A DNA stretch of 64,000 nucleotides from contig CM060464.1 of the NCBI GenBank assembly GCA_030544235.1, positions 33,499,602 through 33,563,601 on the forward strand, read 5' to 3'. Below are positions 1 through 9,734 of this stretch, piece by piece. Below the pieces are notes generated by a model that was given only the letters and a program-made list of their open reading frames with translations, ran no database searches and was not told the origin of the DNA. The position numbers and the translations under genes were made by a program. The stretch is from Lepturacanthus savala (taxonomy: Eukaryota; Chordata; Actinopteri; Scombriformes; Trichiuridae). Position 1 is the first letter of the stretch; each line of letters starts with the position of its first letter.

Positions 1-61
1 CTACATTAACTCACAAGACTAGCTAGATGTGTTTATTAAAACTCAACTAAAAGTAAAGTCA

Positions 62-92
62 CTATATAAATAATAATAATAATAATACATTT
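62..92. repeat. (TAA)n microsatellite, left arm
   Basis: A short run of ataataataa units. The right arm has the mirror run (tta)n near 16420-16440. It is adjacent to a ggcgcctttcgtagcctcaa segment that is also present in both arms. Confidence 0.7.
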
Positions 93-780
93 TATTTATT
101 GGGCGCCTTTCGTAGCCTCAAGGTCGCCTTACATAAAGTATATTAAGAACAGTAGTATTGTTTAGGCAATACTAGAAACAGAATAATAAACTGATTAATA
201 TCTGACTGAAAATGACTGATGTCAATAACAATATTCTGATATATTATACAGTACATAATACTGATGTACTTTTTAACTGCAAAACTTTAACTCCATTAAG
301 ATCACACGACAGTGATTAATAAACGCTCATTCTATCAAAAGCAGATTTTCACACACACACCCTCCAAATACAGTAACAGTAGTTATGTCTTACACAAAGG
401 GCTAAGAAGCTAGCGGCCTAACGGCACTAATGCTAACAATAACCAAAATACACGAACAAAAACAACAATCCTGTCAAAAATATAAATTTTCCTCACCAAG
501 AAACACCCACCCAGTCATAGTACGAAACACACACACGCGGCTAACAACAGCATTAATGCTAACATCACACATCATCATCACACGACCAAAAAAGCAAATC
601 CTGACAAAAACGTAACTTTTCGTCTCGGACACAGACTGCCACGCGGACATAAAACCATTTAAATACTAAAACTAACAGCAGTTATGTCAGAAGCACTCTG
701 GCGAAGTAGCTAACAGGCTAATGCTAACGGGATGACGAGGCAAAGAAAACAGTCATTTACTCAGAAGAAGTCTATCTTAC

Positions 781-960
781 CTGTTGAAGCCGGTCACAGG
801 CGTCCGAGATCCAAGGAAACGATTAAATAATCCACAAAAATGCAATTTTCCTCGAAATCTGTCTAATAGTTCAATAAACAGCAGAGCAGCAGCAAAGTCC
901 TTTGTTCTCTGAGTGGTAGTGTTGTGTCGGTCGTGAACGAACGAATCAAAAGAACTAGTT
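781..960 (-). promoter_or_regulatory. Outward-facing promoter and 5' exon, left arm
   Basis: Read on the minus strand, this is a GC-richer block (containing gaactagttc and the sequence around 900-960) that leads into a non-coding exon ending in cttcaacag at 781, followed by a consensus donor gtaagat. It mirrors 15550-15733 in the right arm. The exon points out of the inverted repeat toward the window's left edge, so any downstream exons would lie outside the window. The splice donor is seen directly. The promoter role is inferred from composition and from conservation in both arms. Confidence 0.4.
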
Positions 961-1077
961 CTTTTTGTGAACGGGGTGAACTAGTTCACTTCCTCGAAAA
1001 GACCCGTTCTTTTCGTTCGCGGCGTCCTTAATTGGCTGACCAGTCTGGTCACCAATCATATTTCCTCCCTGGGCGGG

Positions 1078-1080
<3 letters not shown>

Positions 1081-1117
<37 letters not shown>
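1081..1117. repeat. (GT)n microsatellite, left arm
   Basis: About 18 uninterrupted GT dinucleotides. The mirror tract in the right arm (15339-15398) has about 30 CA units, so the two arms have drifted in length here. Confidence 0.95.
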
Positions 1118-1125
<8 letters not shown>

Positions 1126-1569
1126 GTGCTCCGCCGAGCTGTTCACTTTGGGAATTGTAGTTCACTTTGAAGAATTAGTTCATTTCAGATCGTGGGGGAG
1201 GGGTTGGGGCGTGTATCTATGTGTGTATGTGTGTGCTGGTGTGTTTCCTATTCGACAATAAAATGCAACAAAATGATTTCTGATTTATTGGTTATTTTTA
1301 ATAAGGATAATAATGATAACAATAGTTATTATTATTATTAATAATAATGTTAACAGTATTATTGTTGTTCTTGTTTTTAACCAACCTTTACTGTAAAATG
1401 TCTGAGTTTTAAAAAGCTATATATTTAAAAAAAAAAAAAAAAAAAAAAAGGACACATACACCAACAGTACAAGAGCGAACCGTACACTGAACGGCTTCCC
1501 CTTAAAGTCAGTGGATTCGTTCAGAACTATTTCACGCGAAGCCGTTCACTAAATGGCTCAGACCTACGG

Positions 1570-1965
1570 GCAAGTGGTTCAGTGAACGGTTCGCACCCAC
1601 TAGCAGGGAAGCGGTTCACTGAACGGTTCGCACCCACTAACAGGGAAGCGGATCAGTGAACGGTTCGCACCCACTTAGAGGAAAGTAGGTCAGTGAACAG
1701 CTCACACCCACTTAGAGGAAAGTAGTTCAGTGAACGGTTTGCACCCACTTAGAGGAAAGTAGTTCAGTGAACAGCTCACACCCACTTAGAGGAAAGTAGT
1801 TCAGTGAACAGCTCACACCCACTTAGAGGAAAGTAGTTCAGTGAACAGCTCACACCCACTTAGAGGAAAGTAGTTCAGTGAACGGTTTGCACCCACTTAG
1901 AGGAAAGTAGTTCAGTGAGGTTCACTGAACTACTTTCCTCTAAGTGGGTGCGAGCCGTTCACTGA
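1570..1965. repeat. 37-bp minisatellite with terminal hairpin, left arm
   Basis: Tandem units of about 37 bp built on cacccacttagaggaaagta followed by gttcagtgaac and a variable gcaccc/ctcaca join. There are about ten units in one direction. The array then reverses: 1890-1918 is the exact reverse complement of 1922-1950, a 29-bp stem with a 3-nt loop. The sub-motif gttcastgaac recurs outside the array as gaactagttc. No function is known to me. Confidence 0.9.
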
Positions 1966-1979
1966 TCCATTATTATTTT

Positions 1980-2450
1980 TTATTTTTTTCAATACACACC
2001 ATCTTAATATTATGTTAATAGTTAATTTCACACTTGTTCGTTTATTTTTGATTGTACATTTAAGGACACATACACCAACAGTACAAGAGCGAACCGTACA
2101 CTGAACGGCTTCCTCTTAAAGTCAGTGGATTCGTTCAGAACTACTACGGTTCGCACCCACTTAGAGGAAAGTAGTTCAGTGAACTTGACTGAACTACTTT
2201 CCTCTAAGTGGGTGCGAGCCATTCATTGATCCATTATTATTTTTTATTTTTTTCAATACACAGCATCTTAATATTATGTTGATAGTTAATTTCATACTTG
2301 TTTGTTTATTTTTGATTGTACATTTAAGGACACATACACCAACAGTACAAGAGCGAACCGTACACTTTATTTTTTTCAATACACAGCATCTTAATATTAT
2401 GTTAATAGTTAATTTCATACTTGTTTGTTTATTTTTGATTGTGCATTTAA
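1980..2450. repeat. Triplicated AT-rich segment with second hairpin, left arm
   Basis: A segment running from tttatttttttcaatacaca to attgtacatttaa occurs three times (about 1980-2065, 2245-2330, 2365-2450), with a further minisatellite hairpin between about 2150 and 2218. The right arm carries the segment once, at about 14280-14365. The expansion is therefore specific to the left arm and postdates the inverted repeat. Confidence 0.8.
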
Positions 2451-2810
2451 TTGAGCAGTTATTTTTGTCAAATAAAATAAGCTGGTGGTTCCATGTCTGA
2501 CATCAGAAATCATTTTGTTGCATTTTATTTGTTGAATAGGAAAGCAGAAAGCGCAGAGTGAACGAAATGAATGAAATGAATGTTTTTTTTTACTGAATGA
2601 TCTGAACTGAACTAGTTCTTCAAAGTGAACGACAATTCCCATAACTACTGTGGAGTGGAGCTGAGAGTCAAAGGGAGAGAACAAGATGGCCGTTGTCTAT
2701 GCTGGATGATGACGTCAGTCCTTCCAGAAGATTCCGAAACCGATAAATTTGATAATTCAACGATTTAGAGATTAAAAAGTAATTATTTTATTCATCATTA
2801 TTTTACCCCT

Positions 2811-2980
2811 GAAAGTCCTGAGTAGTTTAAATGTGTATTCATAGTTTTTACTCCTTTTTTTCTTGATGTGATCCTGATATATTCTATATGTATTTGAAAG
2901 TCCTGAGTAGTTTAAATGTGTATTCATAGTTTTTACTCCTTTTTTTCTTGATGTGATCCTGATATATTCTATGTCTTTGT
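2811..2980. repeat. 85-bp tandem duplication, left arm only
   Basis: The block starting gaaagtcctgagtagtttaa at 2811 is repeated from 2896 with nearly identical sequence. The right arm holds a single copy near 13840-13925. Confidence 0.9.
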
Positions 2981-3081
2981 TTTAATGTGTTTTTTTTTTT
3001 TTTTTTAATTTTCTTGAGTCTCCTGACCAATAAACTGTGATTTATTTAGTTTTAACTTTAAATATATCATACAGATCCACA

Positions 3082-3838
3082 CTACTGCCAGTAGCAGGAG
3101 TCCTGAACTTGTCCACAGCATTTTCTCTCTATATCCGTGGGCATCTCCTGGCAGTTTGTGCAGCCACACCATGGGGGTCGCCCTGCAGCTGGGGGGTCTG
3201 ATGGAGGGGCACTGGATGTAAGTTGGAGCACGTCGAACATTAGACTGAAGTCACGGTCAGACGGAGCTCCAGCAGTTCATGTGATTGTTCTCAGTTCAAG
3301 TGAGTGAATCCTGGCCTGTAAATAAAATAACAAACTCTAAAGAACAGCCATATTGTGCTTGTATTTTATGTATACAGACCATTATAGGTGAGTTAACAAG
3401 TCACTGAAAACTCGATTAAGATAAAAACAGTACTTTGTCAGAGGCAAGATACGTTTAAAAAGTAATACTATTTGATTTGTAATGCATTTTCATTGAAAAC
3501 AATCTCAAAGCGCTACATTAAAGCATAAGCTATACATGAAAACAATAAAAACTAACAAAATAAAATCAGTTATAATGGGCTATTTAAAATGGATAACAGA
3601 GAAGTAATGTGATAAATACCTGCTCATCAGCAATCCTTCGGGCTTGAAGATCTTGTACTCTTTTTATGTCTTCGTCTACAAGACCACTTGTCTGGTCTCC
3701 GCGTGCCCTTCCTCTTTCTCTTCTTCCTCTTCGGGCCCTTGGTGCTCCTCTTATATGTCGCTGGGGTTGTTCTCTGGATGTAGATGGCTCCGGAGTATAA
3801 TCAGAATCAGAACCAACAAGGCTCTCGTCATGGAAGCT
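3082..3838 (-). pseudogene. P2X7-like domain gene, broken left-arm copy
   Basis: This is the mirror of the right-arm gene at 12617-13759. On the minus strand one exon (3838-3620) encodes the acidic SFHDESLVGSDSDY start and an Arg/Gly-rich stretch, and ends in a CAG|gtattt donor. The next exon starts at 3315 after tttacag. In it a +1 change near the HSL/LEL segment brings in a TGA, and a one-base deletion in the ctgacc-gtgac segment restores frame further on. The coding text then ends at a TAG at 3082. It keeps the cysteine pattern WCGCTNCQEMP...KCC typical of the P2X7 cytoplasmic zinc-binding domain. The small first exon of the right copy has no counterpart, because the arm ends at about 4145. 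It is a pseudogene as read. Confidence 0.7.
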
Positions 3839-4149
3839 CTAAATCAATGAACAATTTATATAACACAGCTAAAAGTCAAACAAAACACACTTGTGATTCA
3901 GCTACATATTATAAACTTGATAAATTAGGATAACTTTAGCTATGATGTAAAGTTCTGCACACTACTGTAAAGATATTTGGTCATAAACATCACAATGTAA
4001 CATTAGCAGCGAGGTAGTGTATGAATTGGGGCTGTTCAGAAAAAAAAAACATAATGGTGATATACAACAAGGTGAACAGCTAACAGAGATTTGCTGTTTT
4101 TACTGGCATGAAATTTCTTACACCTATAAAATAAATAAATAAAAACAAT

Positions 4150-4490
4150 TGTGAATTGTCTAGTTTTTCTTTAACCTTACTTCTCATCATTACAAACAAT
4201 GATTTCAACAACAACATCATTACATACTCACAATATATTTTAACTTTTAACGTTAGTATAGGCATTTCAGGCACTAGAGTGCGTTTGACCACTGTTGTTG
4301 ATACAGTTGTTCTTCCTTGCACCCATTGGTGTATGTGAAGCCTAATATTTGAGATTGAACGAGGCCTTCCCATGGCTTCTTGATGAAATTATTTAAATTT
4401 GTGTGGCCTTCTGTCGCCTTTGTGCTATTCCTGTAGTAACTCCTGTGGTGACCTTCATGCCAAAAGAATTTCACTTTGTTACTATAGATG
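4150..4490 (-). repeat. Satellite-element flank, second locus
   Basis: The reverse complement matches 63165-63562 beside the main satellite array, and its inner half matches 22246-22440. It contains recognisable landmarks such as caagaagccatgggaagg and gtgaaattcttttggcat. On the minus strand there are short open stretches beginning MGRPRSISNIRLHIHQW and KFFWHEGHH, but no family that I recognise. The match to the array flank stops at about 4150, which is where the inverted-repeat arm also stops. Confidence 0.85.
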
Positions 4491-5215
4491 TCTGGATTCT
4501 GGATGTCTGGAAAACGATGTCGGACTTTCCCAGGTGAATTTCTAATCCAAAACTATACCATTGTACATAAAATTAAAGGTAAATACGATTTTCTGTAAAA
4601 ATATTTCACTGATTCAGGCATACATCGCTTTTCAACTTATTGTTCTCTTCCGACCGAGAGAATGCTTATGGAGCGATAAAAACTTTAAAACCACATGAAA
4701 ACAATAGCTTTCCCAGGTGAATTTCTAATCCAAAAGTATACCATTTCACATAAAGTATGAGGTAAACAAGATTTTCTGTAAAAATATTGTACTGATTTAG
4801 GCCTACATGGCTTTTTATCTTTTTGTGCTCTTCAGACCGAGAGAAAGCTTCTGGAGCCATAGAAAGTTTAAAACATGAACCACATGAAAACAATAGCTTT
4901 CCCAGGTGAATTCCTAATCCAAAACTATACCATTGTACACAAAATAAAAGGTAAACAAGATTTTCTGTAAAAATATTTCATTGATTTAGGCCTACAAGGC
5001 TTTTCATCTGATTGTGCTCTTCCGACCGAGAGAATGCTTATGGAGCAATAAAAGCTTTAAAACATGAACCACATGAAAACAATAGCTTTTCCATACCATT
5101 GTACATAAAGTAAAAGGTAAACAAGATTTTCTCTAAAAATATTTAACTGATTTAGGCCTACAAGGCTTTTCATCTCATTGTTCTCTTCCAAACGAGAGAA
5201 AGCTTATGGAGCACT
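4490..5215 (-). repeat. Four diverged 189-bp satellite units
   Basis: About four units of the same repeat as the main array, in minus orientation, each recognisable by the reverse complement of the ttcacctgg, catgtggtt and ctctcggtc landmarks. They are clearly diverged from each other and from the main array, and the last unit has an internal deletion near 5085. This resembles the diverged units at 22440-23250. Confidence 0.9.
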
Positions 5216-5965
5216 GTACATTGCAGCTACACCACAAGTATAACTATAAGAAACGACTGGATATTTTTTTTAACTTTTTTTTTTTTACGTTGATGCCCTT
5301 CAACTAAAAGAGTTTACAAAGAATGTGGTATAAACCATTCCATAGACATCTGGCATGGGTCGAAGAACTTGAGCAAAAAACTTATATTGGTATGTTCTGG
5401 ACTCTCCTTACAAATGGTACATTAGCTACATTATAATAATATCCTATATTATTTAGGATGTTTGAATACAGTAAATTCATTCTAATAGAATAGAATGTTA
5501 ATAATGTTAGAATTAATTTATTGATATATTGTCAGCCATTAATGCAATATGTAATCTCCAGCAGCTGGGCCGTTACCATGGTGACTAACTTCTCTGCTAC
5601 ATTTGAATTCATGACTATCCGACTAAATCTGGGGAGGCAGAAAGGCTACCTCTGGTCGGACCACATGCCAAACAAATGGTCATAAATCGAAAACCGTAAA
5701 AGATGGTGACAAAATGATCAGATTTTCTGAGAGCAGGCTTTCCCCGGTCGTACTGATATAATTTTTAATTCTGTGTAGAATTCACAGCTTGGTTAGTGGT
5801 ATTTTTTCGATCACGACGACAGTCGTACCTACGTTTTGATATAACAATTATTGATGTGCAGTGAGTGCAGCAGTTACTACAGCAATTTACAAATTTATTT
5901 TTTTGGGCCATTTTCTCTCCCTCTACACTAACAATGACATCACCCACTCTATCTTCCTGAGACTC
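5216..5965. other. Unassigned spacer
   Basis: AT-rich unique-looking DNA. It has a possible 79-bp exon-like stretch at 5311-5389 (acceptor ctaaaag, donor attg|gtatgt, plus-strand reading WYKPFHRHLAWVEELEQ) that I cannot assign to any family. Nothing else is supportable. Confidence 0.35.
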
Positions 5966-6163
5966 TTAAAGCAAGAGTAACGAGATCGTTGGTTTTAAAA
6001 ATGTAAGCAATAGAAAGTACAGATTCTTGTGTGAAAATGTAATGAGTAGAAGCCAGAAGTAGGCAGAAAAAATTGTAATGGAGTAAAGGATAGATACCTA
6101 AAAAGTGTACTTAAGTACAGTAACAAAGTATTTGTACTTCGTTACTTGACACCTCTGGTTTAG
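5966..6163. mobile_element. hAT-type non-autonomous end, copy 1
   Basis: It ends with acttaagtacagtaacaaag...gttacttgacacctctg, i.e. a CAGAGGTGTCAAGTAA-type terminus read inward. This kind of terminus (CAGNGGTG) is common for non-autonomous hAT elements in fish. The same about 190-bp piece recurs in the same orientation at 11452-11647 with a few percent mismatch. The other terminus and target duplications are not identified. Confidence 0.5.
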
Positions 6164-6174
6164 ATGTATTCAAC

Positions 6175-6318
6175 ACAGTTATGTTGAGTTCATTTAACAG
6201 AGTTATGGTGGAATTATTAAATAAAGCCATGTTGTATTTATTACACAAAGTCATATTTGATTTAGTGAACAAAGTTATGTTAGACTTATTGAAGAAAGTT
6301 ATATTGAAATCAATGAAC
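6175..6318. repeat. 24-bp degenerate minisatellite, six units
   Basis: Exactly six 24-bp units with core aaagttatgttg and a variable second half (ttcatttaac, attattaaat and so on). The total length of 144 bp fits without indels although the units are strongly diverged. It directly precedes the hAT-like element at 6333. Confidence 0.85.
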
Positions 6319-7465
6319 TAATGAGCTACTATCAGGCGCGCAGATAGGTTTGAGAAACTGGGGGGGACGAAGTCACGAAGCTGCCCCCCCCCCCCATCAC
6401 CACATCCCCACATCCCCACATCCACGCACAGGCTGCCTGCCTAACACCCACTGTCACACTATAGTGCTCCTAAGTGCTGTCCAAAAAATCCCCACCATAG
6501 AACACAAAACATTACAGTAGCAGCCTTTTAAGAATGAATACATGAACATGGGTCAGCGGTAAGAATTCCTTGCGAGTAGTCACATGAAATGGAATAATGC
6601 AAACACCATGGACCCCTTTCAACTGACTGATAATGAAACCATCGGTCCTGCTAGCCTACAAGGCTGTAGATAATTTTGTCAAAATCGCGCAGAAGTGGTG
6701 AATTGTACACTTAAGACACACGGCCATCGCTTTAAGTGTTTGTTTTAAGTTTGTGAGTTTTTAGAAGAATATAGATACGAAAATGCCCGTCTACTGTATT
6801 AGCACAATAAAAATACAATTTAGCGCAAATGAGCAGAACCTTCTTCAGGGAATGCTTCAAAACAACCAAATGAGCTCAAGTCAATGTGTCGCAGCAGTGG
6901 GTAAAATGAATAACCAAACGTCCTACCTTAAAACGTTGTCTTGATACCATGACTTCTTGCGATTATTCCATTTTGATCCACAGGACACAACTGCACTGCT
7001 AGCGAGCCATGTTGACTAAGCTACCATTCCATTGCTACTTCACATCTGGATCCTGTGTAGGCAAACCGTGTGCCCAGACATCACCGAAGCTCCGTCGAAC
7101 CCAAAACCAGCATACACGGATATGCTAATTATATTATTTCAACCAATATTATATCAAATCCTACTATCACACACGTACTGGAAACACAACTGGTTTGTTT
7201 ACAGTGCAGATCTCGCGGGAGTAAACATCCCTGGGGCTAATTCTACGGGGTGCCTTAGGGGACATTACGGTTGCATCTTCTCACAGTAACGCAGCAAGTT
7301 TAACGCATTTCATTACCACTAAATGGTCAGTAGATGGCGCCTTAGCTTCGCAAAAAACATGCAAACGATGCAAATCATTAACAGTATCCAGTAACAGTAT
7401 AGGCCTATTTATACCAGCACAGCAGCCCCTGTAATACAAAATATCCAGAGACTCATGGTAACATA

Positions 7466-7730
7466 CAGGTGCTGCCCATATTAATTAGAATATCATGTAG
7501 ACGTTGTTTTATTTCCACAATTTCATCAAGACTGTTACATTTTCTGAGATATCAAAAGTTGAGGGTTTTTTTTTTTTTGAAGACCAAGATGTGCAAAAAA
7601 ATAAATAATGAATTGTGGGAACAGTTTAAGATGTAGCTCATGTATTAATAATGAACATTTAACATTATTGATGAAATTGTGGAAATAAAACAACTTTTAC
7701 ATGATATTCTAATTATGTGGGCTACACCTG
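7466..7730. mobile_element. Tc1/mariner-type MITE
   Basis: A 265-bp element with long imperfect terminal inverted repeats. It begins caggtgctgcccatatta and ends with the near reverse complement attatgtgggctacacctg. The inner parts of the repeats (tttatttccacaatttcatc and its complement) extend the pairing to about 65 bp. It is flanked by TA on both sides (7464-7465 and 7731-7732). It is non-coding and nested inside the hAT-like element. Confidence 0.8.
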
Positions 7731-8624
7731 TAGTTCAAAGAGATGACAAACTGTCAATTCAATGGGCTCATTTGACAACATTATGTTAAGTAATTTGAGA
7801 ATTTGACCTAAAATACTTGGTTTGCCTTTTTTTTCTTTGTATGTTTTCCTGTATGAAGTGTACCATTGTAATATCATCCTAAAGCCATTTTCAACCAAGC
7901 TAGTGTTAAAAGTTACTCTACTAAATAGCTGAAATTTGGTGATTTCAAAGGATTTTCATATCAGCTTTTTTTTTCTTTTTAAACATTCTAGCCCCTGTAC
8001 CTCATTGACAGTACATCACAAAAGTCTCCTCAAAAGTCAGTCTCTTCCAGTAGATTCCACAGAGCTTTCAAGTCATACCAGCCACTTTAGTGTGCAGACA
8101 CAGTAACCATTTAAGTAAATAAAGAGGTTAATAAAGTTTATTAATGCTGATACTAATGCAAATCACCCAGCCAGCACACCATATGCCGTTTACAAAGCTG
8201 TTTTATTTAAAAACAAAAACAAACAAACCTGACTTTCAATAAATGGAGTGGAGTGAATTATATGAAGGATCCAAAAACCTCCCTCCTCCGATCCTTGCCC
8301 TGAATAAACGTCTGGGCAATGTCTCTCCTATTGAGATTTTCCAGCCTTTCTTGGTGGATATGGCACACTGCCATTCCATTCAGCCTTCTTTGGGTCATGT
8401 GGCGTGGCGAGGAAAGTCAGATTAACAAAAACGCCAAACGGCATTACGTTATTAATGTCCAACGAGGTATTTAAATGTAGGCAACAGGCTACGCGGAGAT
8501 AGAAGGCGAACGTTTGTCTCTTGCCTCGTACGATTTTACTTTCACGAGAGGACATTACTTCGAGACTCTCAGAAATGCAATGTGGTATGATTAAGTATAT
8601 ATTTATAAAGTACAATTTACTTAC

Positions 8625-8687
8625 AGAAGTGACTTTTTGAAAAAACGACGCAATAGTCTTTTGCTTTTTTGTTGGCCGTCTCATCAT
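8625..8687 (-). CDS. Candidate transposase first exon (hAT)
   Basis: The minus strand reads MMRRPTKKQKTIASFF followed by QKVTS, then a consensus donor gtaagtaa. A short basic start followed by a (K/R)QxTIxxFF motif is typical of N-termini of hAT and ZMYM-like transposases. It lies near the high-coordinate end of the element at 6333-9044, as expected for the 5' end of a minus-strand gene. Without the donor the frame stays open to 8328, but the residues do not look conserved. The remaining exons were not found, so this is partial at best. Confidence 0.4.
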
Positions 8688-9052
8688 GCCATGCCGTGCT
8701 GCTGAACGTGCAGCTAGCTGTCCAAGTGATCAGTTGGTAACCGTGGCAACCAAAGTCGACGACGACTCCACACTCGTTGCTGCACAGTCTAAACGAATCA
8801 CTTGCTTGATGCGTGTTGTTACACACAACCCGCATCAGCACACACACCTCAGTAAACCAAATATTATGTTAATTCATATTTTGGTTTCCTCGTGATGCTT
8901 GAATCAGAAGATTTCAAGACGATAAAGTTAAAAAAAAAATAAAAATAAAAAATAAGCTACATAAAAGTAGGTGGGACGGATCTACGGTCATTCAAAAGTG
9001 GGTGTGTCATGACACACCTGACACACCCACTATCTGCGCCCCTGGCTACTAT

Positions 9053-9734
9053 ATATATATATATTCAAATAAATGACACAAAATTGAATTCCTTAAACTC
9101 GCATTTATTTATAACAATCAAGTATGCAATTGTGTAACAATACAAGCCAAATGTGGTGGTCATCACCATCTAGAAAAATACATAGCATGTGTAACCAATG
9201 TAAACTGTTGCTTTTTTATTAAAGCAACATTCCGTTCCTTCAAAGTGCAAATGCTTCTTAAAGTTACATTTAAAAAAAAAATTCACTTTCAAAATTTCAA
9301 TCAGAAAACATTTGGCTTTCAGATGACCAATACAAACAAAAATGTCAAAGTAACTGCCTGAGGTGATCCTAGGGTTACTGTACTTTTCAAAAAAGCAAAA
9401 TAAATGGACCATTTTGCCAAGTCACAAAAACCCAAAACAGGCTGAAGAGTGTGGAGACTATAGTAGAGGAACGTTTTAAGTTATCTGTCTCTGGTTTGTC
9501 CTTTTGACTTTCAGTATGGCAGCTTTCAGTATGGCAGTACTAATACAAAGAAAATTGTCGACTCTTGAAGTTGCATTTGGCTGCTTTACGATTACTAAAA
9601 TCTAGATGGCTAAAACAGCCCCCATACAAAAGTCAAATCAAAATGTTACCATGGTAAATGCCATCATGGCTGACTATGCATTTTGCTACCAGTCTATCTT
9701 CACTAGATGTAGCTGTTTCAGGGATTTAAATTTC
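9053..9734. other. Unassigned spacer with (AT)n
   Basis: Starts with a short AT run (9050-9062), then AT-rich DNA without convincing coding or repeat structure. Confidence 0.4.

Larger units (their letters stand above)
1..4145. repeat. Left arm of giant inverted repeat
   Basis: The reverse complement of this stretch matches about 12735-16506 almost end to end. The first bases (ctacattaactcacaagact) pair with the bases ending at 16506, and the inner end (about 4120-4133, cacctataaa) pairs with about 12745-12757. By eye the outer 450 bases are well over 90% identical. The arm begins at or before the window edge, so its true outer terminus and any target duplication are not visible. This arm is longer than its partner mainly because of extra copies of an AT-rich segment at 1980-2065, 2245-2330 and 2365-2450, and an 85-bp duplication at 2811-2980. 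Confidence 0.93.
6333..9044 (-). mobile_element. hAT-like DNA transposon with 8-bp TSD
   Basis: The ends are caggcgcgcagatag and ctatctgcgcccctg, 15-bp terminal inverted repeats with one mismatch. They are flanked by the 8-bp direct repeat gctactat at 6325-6332 and 9045-9052. An 8-bp target duplication and CAGG...CCTG ends fit the hAT superfamily. A short minus-strand exon at 8625-8687 looks like a transposase start, but no recognisable dimerisation region or DDE body follows, so the copy is probably an internally rearranged derivative. It contains a nested TA-flanked MITE at 7466-7730. Confidence 0.82.

Noticed and set aside
955..1146. Short frame rich in His-Thr from the GT tract, and its mirror at 15177-15395
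   Set aside because: Translation of a dinucleotide repeat; no coding signal.
1570..1965. Heat-shock or hormone-response element array based on the repeated ttcNNNgaa core
   Set aside because: Half-site spacing (3 nt, or 4 nt in gaactagttc) does not fit the usual heat-shock spacing, and no other support is visible.
3644..3850. Ser-rich open frame in the left arm and its mirror at 12976-13182
   Set aside because: Antisense shadow of P2X7-like exon 2 (the Arg/Gly-rich run read backwards).
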